Below are positions 36,760 to 46,100 of a stretch of DNA of 64,000 bases, one piece after another. The translations under genes and the position numbers were made by a program. The stretch's first letter is position 1. The number at the start of each line of letters is the position of its first letter. The notes beneath the pieces were generated by a model that searched no databases, was not told the DNA's origin, and worked only from the letters and a program-made list of their open reading frames with translations. The stretch is from Ensifer adhaerens (GTDB lineage Bacteria > Pseudomonadota > Alphaproteobacteria > Rhizobiales > Rhizobiaceae), in the NCBI RefSeq assembly GCF_028993555.1, contig NZ_CP118612.1, positions 558,001 through 622,000 on the forward strand, written 5' to 3'.

Positions 36760-37567
36760 AGTCAGACCCTCATATTCGACTTCATTGACTGCAATATAGG
36801 AACAATGCAGTCATTCCTCAAGCTCCAGGATTATGATTATTGAAAGGTTGGCGCCGCAAGGCTCGTGGAAGCACAATTCTGTCCGGCCCATAAGGCGCGT
36901 CCACGCTTAGCCCTGCAAACGTCGGCATTGCGCCCACATCCGAGCCGTTCAGCGCGCCGATCGCCGAGCCCAGAAGCTGCCATTCATTCACGTGGAGCAG
37001 CGCTGAGCCGCAACGGCCTCAATGCGCGGTGCTGGCGAATTTGTTTGCCGTCGTCGTCAGTTTCTATCCACCGAAGATGAAGCTGGAATGCGAAGGTGCA
37101 AAAAAGCAGACTTGGCGGGCATTCGATCGCGGAGATACACGCCATGATTTTGCCCTCCAGCGCCGAAGGGCATTCGGCTACTGGCTATGAAGCTGTCGTC
37201 GCTCGATACGACCGAGGGCAAATACGAACCACAGCTTATTTTTGCACTTTGACCCGGGGCCGCTTGGCTCAAAGCAAAAAGGCAGCCACACACCTTTCCA
37301 TTTAAAAACGCGACGGCGCACGACATCAAAACGTGCACTAAAGAGGAAGTCGAATTCGCCGCGCTTTGCACGGAGATCAACGGGTAGCTAAGGCGCGGTC
37401 CTTACTATGAGTAAGAGACTCTTCGGTGTCTAAGCCTCCCGTCGCGCTGGCCGATCCGCGAAGAAGTGAAGGTGCAGCGCAGGGGGCGAAGCGGTCGCAT
37501 CGGCAGCTTGAAATCGCCTTCCACAGGCCTACCTACCATCACGTTGCCTACATGAAGGAGCGCAGCC
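36760..37567. other. Gene-poor stretch of about 800 bases
   Basis: No intact gene. The first 80 bases hold the fitAB promoter. The rest reads as fragments without recognisable motifs in any frame, and I could not tie them to a family. It is another likely zone of decay. Confidence 0.4.
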
Positions 37568-38053
37568 ATGGAACTCACCGTGGTGCCCATCGTCAAGCCG
37601 GACGCCACCAACTTCATCTTTGGCCAGTCGCATTTCATCAAGACTGTGGAGGACCTCCACGAGGCGCTGGTGGGCGCGGTCCCTGGCATCCGCTTCGGGC
37701 TGGCCTTCTGCGAGGCCTCCGGTAAGCGGCTGGTGCGTTGGTCGGGTAATGAAGAAGCCATGCTTACCCTCGCACGTGACAACGCATTGGCCATTGGCGC
37801 CGGCCACACTTTCCTGATCTTCCTGGGCGACGGCTTCTTTCCCGTCAACGTGCTGGCGGTGGTGCGTGCGGTGCCAGAGGTCTGCCGCATCTATTGCGCG
37901 ACGGCCAACCCGACGCAGGTGATCGTCGCGCAAACGGAGCTGGGCCGCGGCGTGCTCGGCGTGGTGGATGGCGCCTCACCGCTGGGTGTCGAAACCGACG
38001 CGGACATTGCTTGGCGGAAAGACCTGCTGCGAAAGATCGGCTACAAGCTGTAG
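37568..38053 (+). CDS. Adenosine-specific kinase family protein (DUF355)
   Basis: A 161-residue protein that matches the adenosine-specific kinase family (PF04008) over its whole length: NFIFGQSHFIKTVEDLHEAL, IRFGLAFCEASGKRLVRWSG, FLIFLGDGFFPVNVL and YCATANPTQVIVAQTE. An archaeal member binds adenosine and was proposed to be a kinase, but the physiological role in bacteria is unclear. AAGGAG lies 7 bases before the ATG. It stands alone between decayed toxin loci. Such genes are usually chromosomal, so its presence here suggests capture. Confidence 0.85.
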   Translation: MELTVVPIVKPDATNFIFGQSHFIKTVEDLHEALVGAVPGIRFGLAFCEASGKRLVRWSGNEEAMLTLARDNALAIGAGHTFLIFLGDGFFPVNVLAVVRAVPEVCRIYCATANPTQVIVAQTELGRGVLGVVDGASPLGVETDADIAWRKDLLRKIGYKL

Positions 38054-38331
38054 GCTGCGTGAAATCGACGTGCCTGCACGGTAACGTCGAGCCTATGCCC
38101 CAGACGCGCCGCTCGGGTACGAAGAGGGTTCCGAAGCTCATCCTACCTTGTTCGTGGTCCATTTGTGTGACTGCGCCTTCATGGGCCCAAAGGAGCAAAC
38201 GATTGCTATCGGGAATAAGTATGAAGGGGACGCTCTCGGCCGGTGAAACTGCCCCCACTTTCGACCGGACACTCAGCATAAGCAGGAAGGCTCAAGCACA
38301 GGCTTATGTCTAACGAGTTTCGACAGGGACA
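38054..38331. other. Gap between adenosine-specific kinase and higB remnant
   Basis: About 280 bases with no recognisable gene. The missing 5' part of higB is not found here. Confidence 0.4.
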
Positions 38332-38373
38332 GATGCAGGCATCGAAGACGTCGAAATCGTTGACTACCATTGA
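38332..38373 (+). pseudogene. HigB toxin, last codons only
   Basis: Thirteen codons and a TGA read DAGIEDVEIVDYH, the typical C-terminal end of HigB/RelE-type toxins. They lie 30 bases before an intact higA. No other part of the toxin is present. The RNase core is lost, so the locus is an antitoxin-only remnant. Confidence 0.65.
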
Positions 38374-38403
38374 GAGCCAATCGTGGCACACAAGGAGCTT
38401 GAG

Positions 38404-38703
38404 ATGACCCATATTCTTCCGCCGGTCCATCCGGGCGAAATCCTCCGCGAGGAGTATCTACGTCCTCTGAACATGAGTGCCGGCGCATTGGCGAAAAAGC
38501 TCAATGTTCCTCGCACCCGCATAGAACGCATCGCGGCCGAGCAAACACCGGTAACCACGGATACCGCCCTGCGTCTTGCTAAATACTTCCGCACAACGCC
38601 GGAATTTTGGATGAACATGCAGACCAGCTTCAACCTCAAGACAGAAGAAAAAGCGCTTCATGGCGAGTTGGAGTTGATCCCAGAAATCGATAGAACGGCG
38701 TAA
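38404..38703 (+). CDS. higA: HigA-type antitoxin
   Basis: A 99-residue helix-turn-helix protein of the HigA/VapI family. HPGEILREEYLRPLNMSAGA, LAKKLNVPRTRIERI and LRLAKYFRTTPEFWMNMQ are the family blocks. GGAGCTTGAG precedes the chosen ATG; ATG 38383 is an in-frame alternative. Its toxin partner survives only as a short tail upstream. As an orphan it could still bind its own operator or neutralise a HigB made elsewhere. Confidence 0.87.
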   Translation: MTHILPPVHPGEILREEYLRPLNMSAGALAKKLNVPRTRIERIAAEQTPVTTDTALRLAKYFRTTPEFWMNMQTSFNLKTEEKALHGELELIPEIDRTA

Positions 38704-38735
38704 TCGGAGCCTGCGCAATACACCGCCTTCCAGTC

Positions 38736-38751
38736 GATACATTATGCGATC
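38736..38751. repeat. 16-bp dispersed repeat, copy 2
   Basis: GATACATTATGCGATC, 33 bases after the higA stop and preceded by CCAGTC. It is identical to copy 1 at 30947. Confidence 0.6.
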
Positions 38752-38920
38752 GTTCGCCCAACCGTGAACCTTATTGCGATCAACCATGCTCAGGACAGCT
38801 TGCCGGTGCACGTTCCCCCGACACAAACTTCCCGTTATATCGTCGAACCTCTGCATATGATTTTCTGGAAAAAACCCGAAGTAAAACCTTCAAGAAATCC
38901 ATCCTTACAATGGTCCGACC

Positions 38921-39154
38921 ATGACGACGACAGTTACAGCCAAGGGGCAAGTCACGATCCCCAAACCAGTGCGCGATCTCTTGGGTATAGTGCCTGGGAG
39001 CCAGGTTGATTTCCGTCGCGCGGCGGATGGAAGCATAGTGCTCGTCCATGCCACCAAAAAACAAGAGCCCAGCCGCTTCGCGAAGCTGCGAGGGCACGCT
39101 GGCAAGGGGCTAGATACCGACGCGATCATGGCACTTACGCGTGGCGAACCGTGA
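38921..39154 (+). CDS. AbrB/VapB-type antitoxin
   Basis: A 77-residue AbrB-type swapped-hairpin DNA-binding protein (TTTVTAKGQVTIPKPVRDLL, GIVPGSQVDFRRAADG) with a C-terminal toxin-binding tail. It overlaps the downstream PIN gene by ATGA. The toxin gene has a premature stop, so this antitoxin may now only repress its own promoter. Confidence 0.87.
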   Translation: MTTTVTAKGQVTIPKPVRDLLGIVPGSQVDFRRAADGSIVLVHATKKQEPSRFAKLRGHAGKGLDTDAIMALTRGEP

Positions 39155-39561
39155 TCCTCGTAGACACGAACGTTCTTCTTGACGTCGCAACCGACGATCC
39201 GACGTGGGCTGAATGGTCAATAGCACAACTCGAAGCGGCAAGTCTTCAGGGTGCACTCTGGATTAACGATATCGTCTATTCAGAACTGGCGGTCCGCTAC
39301 GATCGGATCGAAGAGGTCGACGGTTTCCTTGACTAGGTCGGGTTGGAACTGGCCCCGATCCCTCGAGAGGCGCTGTTTCTGGCAAGCAAGGTTTTCACCC
39401 GATATCGCAAAGCGGGGGGAATAAGAACCGGGGTACTCCCCGATTTCTTCATCGGCGCCCATGCGGCGATCAGCGGATGCCCGCTGCTCACGCGTGATGT
39501 CAGCCGTTATCGGACCTATTTCCCCACGTTGATACTGATAGCGCCGCACTTGCCGACCTGA
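39151..39561 (+). pseudogene. PIN-domain toxin interrupted by an in-frame stop
   Basis: The frame encodes a full PIN toxin of about 136 residues (VDTNVLLDVATDDPTW, DIVYSELAVRYDRIEE, then LPDFFIGAHAAISGC and LLTRDVSRYRTYFP). A TAG at 39334, after GFLD, ends it at codon 61. The sequence after the stop remains in the same frame and well conserved, so the loss is recent. The 61-residue product lacks half of the active site. Readthrough would restore the toxin. Confidence 0.85.
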
Positions 39562-39600
39562 GGAGCCCTATCGGGAGCAGGAGCACGTGCAGTTCCGATC

Positions 39601-39616
39601 GATACATTGTGCGATC
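39601..39616. repeat. 16-bp dispersed repeat, copy 3
   Basis: GATACATTGTGCGATC, with one change from copies 1 and 2. It lies 39 bases after the interrupted toxin gene. Confidence 0.55.
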
Positions 39617-39762
39617 CTAAAGGCACAAATCGGAAACAATGGCCGCGGCGTTGGCGCAGGACTTTTCGTATAGGCGATCGCCCTCCTCCGGCGGCGTAAC
39701 CGTGGAAACCTGGTCGGTTGCCTTTCGTCTCGGCGGCCAAGTGAACTGAATTAGCCGCCATT

Positions 39763-41289
39763 TCAGTTCTCGAGAAGCCCACGACGACTGCTGTCGAATA
39801 TCGGCGCAAGGAGATAGGCCGCAAGGCTCTGCTCTCCGTCCATCAACATCACTTCGGCAGGCATTCCAGGAAGTAGCTGCACGTCCCTAAGATCGGCGAG
39901 GTCATGTTGATCGACCTCCACTTTGGCGAGGAAATAGGCTGCGCCGGTGCGCTCGTCAGTCATGGCGTCCGCTGAGATCGATCGCAACTTGCCATGGATG
40001 AGTGGAAGGTTCCGCTGCCTATATGCGGTCAGTATTACACGAGCGCGCATACCTGGCCGTATCCGCTCGATGTCGATCGGCCGAACCTTGGCGTCGACGA
40101 TAACGCCGCTGTTGCTCGGAACAATGTCCAGTAATGGCTGACCGGGTTCGATTACTCCACTCTCCGACCTTGCCTGGAGGTTCATCACAATGCCGGCAAG
40201 CGGAGCGCGAATGATCGTACGCCTGAGAATATCCTCCCGCGAGGGCAATTGCCCGTTCAACTCCGCCTTCAACCTTCGCGCCTCGGCGAGTTCGCCGCCT
40301 ATTTTTTCCTGGCGTTCTTCAACGATTGTAAGCAGCTGTAGTTTGGTCTCTCCAACCGCTTGAGCATTCTCTGCGATCTTTGCGCGGTTGCTCGCCTTTG
40401 CAGCCGCAATGTTTGCCCGCTCCCGCTTCAGTGCCAATATGCGAGGTTTGCGCTCCAGATGCTTTTCGACGAGAACCTGTGCGGCTGATATTTCCTCGTC
40501 GATCAGCGCGATTTGTCCGACCTCTGCGGCAATTACCTCCTGCAAGCCGGCATTCTGCTCCTGCAATTGGCGAACCCGAGCCTCGAGGATCTGCGTGCGT
40601 CCCTGATGCGATGCGCGCCGGCTGAGAAGCAGTTGCTGCTGTCCTTCCATCAGTCGCTGCAAGTCAGCCGAGGCGTTGTCGGTAAGGAAGTGGGGAAAGT
40701 TGATCTCCGCGCGGTCAGTCCGCTCTGCTTCTAGGCGCGCCTCGGTTGCCAGAACGTGCATAAGCCGTTCTCGAACCTCAGAATTGAGTGCCTTCGCCTT
40801 CGTGTCGTCAAGAGTGATCAACGGATCGCCCGCCCTGACCACGTCACCCTCCTGGACATGAATAGTCCGGACGATTCCGCCCTCGAGATGTTGGACAGTC
40901 TTGCGATATCCGTCAGGGCTGACGATGCCCGGAGCGAGTGCCGCAGTGGCGAGAGGCGCGACCAGTGACCAACCGACGAAGACGATGGCGAACAGGACGG
41001 CGGCAGTGATGCCCAATCGCCGGGGCGACCGTGTAAGATTTGCGAGCGTCCTTGCGGGAGGTTTTGTATGCGAAGTAATGGATCGATAGAGGCGAAATAG
41101 CACGAACAAGGCGGCGACGATGGTGCCCCAGATCACGAGGGTAACGGTCGTTTCATTCGGCTCTATGCCCGCCGACGTTAAGTATTTTCCCGTCCCCTCT
41201 ACGAGCGACGCGTACCCGGCCTTCACTGGATAAAGCCGAACCTGCGGGTTCAATTTGTCCCAAGCGGTCGCGGCAAACGAGGTGTCCAT
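39763..41289 (-). CDS. Type I secretion membrane fusion protein (HlyD family)
   Basis: A 508-residue adaptor that links the inner-membrane ABC protein to an outer-membrane TolC channel. It has cytoplasmic and membrane parts (about residues 40-125, with helix ITAAVLFAIVFVGWSLVAPL), a lipoyl-type half motif (IHVQEGDVVRAGDPLITLDD), a long coiled coil (about 190-350) and the C-terminal barrel ending LLPGMPAEVMLMDGEQS. I start at ATG 41289, 5 bases after the ABC gene. The N-terminal region before the lipoyl domain is somewhat longer than usual. No tolC gene is in the window. Confidence 0.9.
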   Translation of the reverse strand: MDTSFAATAWDKLNPQVRLYPVKAGYASLVEGTGKYLTSAGIEPNETTVTLVIWGTIVAALFVLFRLYRSITSHTKPPARTLANLTRSPRRLGITAAVLFAIVFVGWSLVAPLATAALAPGIVSPDGYRKTVQHLEGGIVRTIHVQEGDVVRAGDPLITLDDTKAKALNSEVRERLMHVLATEARLEAERTDRAEINFPHFLTDNASADLQRLMEGQQQLLLSRRASHQGRTQILEARVRQLQEQNAGLQEVIAAEVGQIALIDEEISAAQVLVEKHLERKPRILALKRERANIAAAKASNRAKIAENAQAVGETKLQLLTIVEERQEKIGGELAEARRLKAELNGQLPSREDILRRTIIRAPLAGIVMNLQARSESGVIEPGQPLLDIVPSNSGVIVDAKVRPIDIERIRPGMRARVILTAYRQRNLPLIHGKLRSISADAMTDERTGAAYFLAKVEVDQHDLADLRDVQLLPGMPAEVMLMDGEQSLAAYLLAPIFDSSRRGLLEN

Positions 41290-41294
41290 GGGTT

Positions 41295-43055
41295 TCACTC
41301 TGCTACGGAAAGAATGCTTCCACGACCGGGCTTTGACGGGTCCTGGAGAACACCGGATTGCACCAGTCGTACCGATAGCGGCTGAGCCGACCGCATCTGC
41401 ACAACGTCGTCGCGTGGCCCGAATGCCGCAACGGTGCCGCCGTTCAGTGCCAGGACTTTGTCGGCGCAAGTCAACATCGCTACGTGATGGGTAACGATCA
41501 GTACGGTCGTGCGCGCCTGCTTCAGCCTGGAGAGAGCCTCGATAAGCGCGCGGTCCCCCGCCGCGTCCATGTTCGAGTTAGGCTCATCAAGGACAAGAAC
41601 GGCCGGATCGCCGTAAAGTGATCGCGCAAGGCCAAGTCTCTGGCGCTGACCAAGCGAGATGCGCCGTGAATGCAGCGTGATCTCCGTTTCGTAGCCGTCA
41701 GGAAGCGCGAGAATGAGTTCATGAACCCCGGCAAGCCTGGCCGCGCGAATAACGGCCTCGCTATCGACCTCTCGAAAGCGGGCGATGTTCTGCGCAACAG
41801 TGCCGGGTAGAAGCTCGACCTGTTGGGGCAGGTAACCGATATGTCGCCCCAGCTCTTCCTGATCCCAGGTAAAGACATCCGCCGCATCGAGACGCACATG
41901 GCCCTTGGCTGGCTTCCAGGCGCCGACGGCAAGCCGGCAGAGCGTTGACTTACCGGCCCCCGATGGGCCGATGACTGCACAAGTCTCGCCAGGGGAGATC
42001 GCAAAGCCCACGGAACTTAGAATAGGGTGTTGGCCGCCTGGGGGGATGTAATACACGCCTTCGAATGAAAGCCTGCCTTCTGGGCGCGGGAGCGAGACAC
42101 GCTCGGTGCCATCACTTGCTGACCCGGCGAAAAGTTCCTTCAAGTTCGCCTGAGCAGTCCTTGCTGTGACGAAGGATCGCCATGCGCTTGTCGAGCGCTC
42201 GATCGGAGCGAGGGCGCGCCCCATGACAATCGATCCCGCAACCATTGCACCGGCAGTCATTTCTCCGCGAATTACGAAATAGGCGCCGACGGCAAGAATC
42301 GCGATCTGCAGCAGGAGCCTCAAGCTGCGCGAGATCGAAAGGATGGTCGTCGTCCTGTCGGCGAGCATCTGCTGTTCGGCAACCACTTCAATGTGGCGGC
42401 TCAGCCAACGCTGAAGGATCGCCCGTGTCATGCCGAGTGGCCGAATTGTTTCACCGGCATCGACGAACCGCATCGCGTTCTCCTGGTGCGTCTTGGTGAG
42501 GGCTGCGACCTGTTTTTGACGTTTGCGTGTAAGCGCATCGTTTGCAAAGGCGAGGCAGAGCAACAACACTGCGCCGATGGTGGCGACCAGACCAAGCGCC
42601 GGGTGCAATATCCAAATGAAGACAAGGAAGATAAGGCTCCAAGGCGTATCGAGAAAGGCGAGGATGGCATCCCCCGCATAAAAGCTCTTGAGATCGCCGA
42701 CCTCCCTCGTGCCGGCACGCCCTTCTTCTCCGGCAAGCCGCACCTCCATGGCACGTCGCAACATCGGCGCGCTAAGTTCGCTGTCGAGCCAGCCCGCTGC
42801 CCTGCCGACGATCATTCGCCTTGCCTGCTCCAGCGCGCCGTAAATTGTGACGGAAAAGATGGCGATCACGGTCAGCCAGAGAAGCGTATCTAGCGATCCA
42901 CTGGATAGGACACGGTCATAGACTTGAAGCATGTAGATGCTCGTGACGAGCAGCAGCAAGTTGAGAAGACCGCTCAAGACAATCAGGATCGGCAACTGTC
43001 GCCTGATCGCGTGGGTAACTTCCGTCAGGCAGGTGTCTCTTGGCTGACCATTCAT
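41295..43055 (-). CDS. Type I secretion ABC transporter (PrtD-like)
   Basis: A 586-residue fused membrane/ATPase exporter. The membrane domain spans about residues 20-290. Walker A is GPSGAGKST (363-371), the signature is SLGQRQRLGLARSL, and Walker B is AVLVLDEPNSNMD. There is no C39 or C39-like N-terminal domain, which fits PrtD-type exporters of proteases and RTX proteins. It is read after the large repeat protein and before the adaptor gene. A strong hairpin separates it from the substrate gene. Confidence 0.92.
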   Translation of the reverse strand: MNGQPRDTCLTEVTHAIRRQLPILIVLSGLLNLLLLVTSIYMLQVYDRVLSSGSLDTLLWLTVIAIFSVTIYGALEQARRMIVGRAAGWLDSELSAPMLRRAMEVRLAGEEGRAGTREVGDLKSFYAGDAILAFLDTPWSLIFLVFIWILHPALGLVATIGAVLLLCLAFANDALTRKRQKQVAALTKTHQENAMRFVDAGETIRPLGMTRAILQRWLSRHIEVVAEQQMLADRTTTILSISRSLRLLLQIAILAVGAYFVIRGEMTAGAMVAGSIVMGRALAPIERSTSAWRSFVTARTAQANLKELFAGSASDGTERVSLPRPEGRLSFEGVYYIPPGGQHPILSSVGFAISPGETCAVIGPSGAGKSTLCRLAVGAWKPAKGHVRLDAADVFTWDQEELGRHIGYLPQQVELLPGTVAQNIARFREVDSEAVIRAARLAGVHELILALPDGYETEITLHSRRISLGQRQRLGLARSLYGDPAVLVLDEPNSNMDAAGDRALIEALSRLKQARTTVLIVTHHVAMLTCADKVLALNGGTVAAFGPRDDVVQMRSAQPLSVRLVQSGVLQDPSKPGRGSILSVAE

Positions 43056-43088
43056 CGATGCGCTTCCCCCAGACCGTACTCAAACATT

Positions 43089-43119
43089 TGCGGGCCCGCC
43101 CCTCGAAGGCGGGCCCGCA
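43089..43119 (-). terminator. Strong hairpin between secreted substrate and exporter genes
   Basis: TGCGGGCCCGCC and GGCGGGCCCGCA are exact 12-base inverted repeats with a 7-base loop, lying 6 bases after the substrate stop. In the direction of transcription no long T-run follows, so it is likely to be a partial terminator or an mRNA-stabilising hairpin. Confidence 0.7.
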
Positions 43120-43124
43120 GCCGG

Positions 43125-46100
43125 TCAAACAACAGCGTCAAGATCTACCGAAAAGGTGTCCTGATGGCTGTCATTGTCGTTGTCAAAGAGTGTCGCCGTG
43201 AAATCCAGATCCAGCGGTTGGGCCGGATGCTGCTCGGTAATGCTAAACTCGATCACGGGAATCTTGACAGTGCCACTCCCCATAAAAAGCTGCACGGCGT
43301 CGATGTTGTTTGGACCACTGGTGCTGCCGACGAAGAAGCTGACCTGACCACCCGCTTCGGGCGTCAGCGTCGTCACCTTTGCACTTATGTCGCCGACCGT
43401 GCCGTCGCTGTAGTAGACGCGATAGAAGATCCCTTCGGTCGACGGATTGTAGCCACCGACCGAATTGTCGATGTAGATTTTCATCCCGCTGAACAGGAAG
43501 TGCGGGTCGACGACAAAACTCTCGTCGAACGCACCTCCCTGGGTCGTGGCGCCATCGACGCCGCCATTGGCGTTGCCATCGAAGTTGTTGTTGCCGAGCC
43601 CTATCCCGGCGGTGCTGACATTCATCTGCGCCGCGCTGAGATACGTGGCGGTGCTTTGAATGGTGCCTTCACTTGCGTTGAGGAGTGCCTTGATGTCGCT
43701 GGCATTGGCCGTCGCGTTGACCGCCGAGAACACGATCTCTTTCGTGGCAACCGTAAGCGTGCGAACCGGGTCGGGCCCTCCTGCATCGAGTGAGCCAGCC
43801 GCGCTGGAAAGCGTGGTGGTGGACGAGGGGATAGCCGTGATCTGGAAGTCGTAGGTATCGGCATCAGGGTCGAAAGTCAGAGTGTAGTTCACCGTCTGAT
43901 TGTTGACGACGCCGTCATTGGTGAAGTCGTCCGTGATGGATCCGGTGAACACGAAGTTCCCGTTCCCGTCCGGTGCAGTCAACGTACCAAGCGACGTATT
44001 GACGGTCACGGCACTATTGGAATCGATTTGATAACTGTTCAGCGTGATGTTCAGCGATTTGAACCCGTCTGCGCCGGAAAGATCGGACCAGGTGCTGCTC
44101 TTGACGTTCGTGTTGAAGAGGCCGGTTATGTCATTGACGGCGATCGTCGGCGTATCGTCGTCGGCGTTGATGGTGATCGTGTTGGTCGTCTTGTCGCCAT
44201 CACCATCACTGACCTGATAAGTGACGGTAAAGCTGACGTCGTTCTCGGTATTGTCTCCAGTCTGGCCGTCAAGCGTCGGGTGCAGAATGGCCGCGTCCTG
44301 GGTTACCGTGTAGGCGCCGGTCGCTGTGTTCATCGTCAGCGTGATCACCGTCGTGGTGCTCTGCTTGATCAGCAGATTGTTGCCATCTTTGACATAGGTA
44401 AAGCCGCTGGGCTGGCCAGTCGTGAGCCATTCGACCAATCCTGCGCCATCCGCACCGAAGGCAAAGCCGACCGTACCCGACGTGTTGGCTGTGTTCGGGT
44501 CGACGTCGCCGGTGCCGCCGGCGTTGCCGCCCGTCTCGGTCTCGTCATCGAGCTGCACCGTGATCGTACCCGTCGCCGTCGGCGTGTCATCGTCAGCATT
44601 GATGGTAATCGTGTTGGTCGTCTTGTCGCCGTCACCATCATTGACCTGATAGGTCACGGTAAAGCTGACATCGTTTTCGGTGTCGTCTCCGCTCAGTCCG
44701 TCAAGCGAGGGATGCGCGATCGCCCTTTCCTGCGTCACGGTGTAAGCGCCGGTCGCGGTGTTCATCGTCAGCGTGATGACGGTGTTGCCGCTTTGCTTGA
44801 TCAGCAGGTCGTTGCCTGACTTCTCGTAGGTGAAGCCGCTCGGTGCGCCAGTGGCGAGCCACTCGACTGATCCAGCGCCGTCAGCGCCGAAGGCAAAGCC
44901 GACCGTACCCGAAGTGTTGGCCGTGTTCGGATCGACATCGCCCGTGCCGCCGGCAATGCCGCCGGTTTCGGTCTCGTCATCGAGCTGCACCGTGATCGTA
45001 CCCGTCGCAGTCGGTGTGTCGTCATCGGCATTTATGGTGATCGTGTTGGTGGTCTTGTCGCCGTCACCATCATTGACCTGATAGGTCACGGTAAAGCTGA
45101 CATCATTCTCCGTGTCGTCTCCGCTCTGGCCGTCAAGCGAGGGGTGCGCGATCGCCCTTTCCTGGGTCACGGTGTAAGCGCCGGTCGCGGTGTTCATTGT
45201 CAGCGTGATGACGGTGTTGCCGCTTTGCTTGATCAGCAGGTTGTCGCCGGACTTCTCGTAGGTGAAGCCGCTTGGTGCTCCCGTATCGAGCCACGCGACC
45301 GATCCGGCGCCATCGGCGCCGAAGGCAAAGCCGACCGTACCCGTCGTGTTGGCCGTGTTCGGATCGACATCGCCGGTGCCGCCGGCAATGCCGCCGGTTT
45401 CGGTCTCGTCATCGAGCTGCACCGTGATCGTACCCGTCGCCGTCGGCGTGTCGTCGTCAGCATTGATGGTGACCGTATTGGTCGCCGTATCGCCATCGCC
45501 GTCTGTGACCTGATAGGTCACGGTAAAGCTGACATCGTTTTCCGTATCGTCTCCGCTCAGCCCGTCAAGCGAGGGGTGCGCGATCGCCCTTTCCTGCGTC
45601 ACGGTGTAAGCGCCGGTCGCGGTGTTCATCGTCAGCGTGACGACGGTGTTGCCGCTTTGCTTGATCAGCAGGTCGTTGCCTGACTTCTCGTAGGTGAAGC
45701 CGCTTGGTGCTCCCGTATCGAGCCACGCGACCGATCCGGCGCCATCGGCGCCGAAGGCAAAGCCGACCGTACCCGTCGTGTTGGCCGTGTTCGGATCGAC
45801 ATCGCCGGTGCCGCCGGCAATGCCCCCGGTCTCGGTCTCGTCATCGAGCTGTACCGTGATCGTGCCCGTCGCGGTCGGTCCGGAATCTTCGATCAGCAGG
45901 TCCGGCCCGATGTCCAAATGTGAGCTTGCAACTTCGAGAAGTTTGAAGGCGCCGATGTCCCAGTCGAGATTGCTGGCGTCCAGACCAGTGTTCGCAATCT
46001 TCACCCGATTATGGTCGGAAACGGTCTCGTAGGAGATGAAGTCCTTCGCCCGAAGACCGACGATCGTAACCGTGCCGTCACCGTTGAAGGTGACGCTGAG

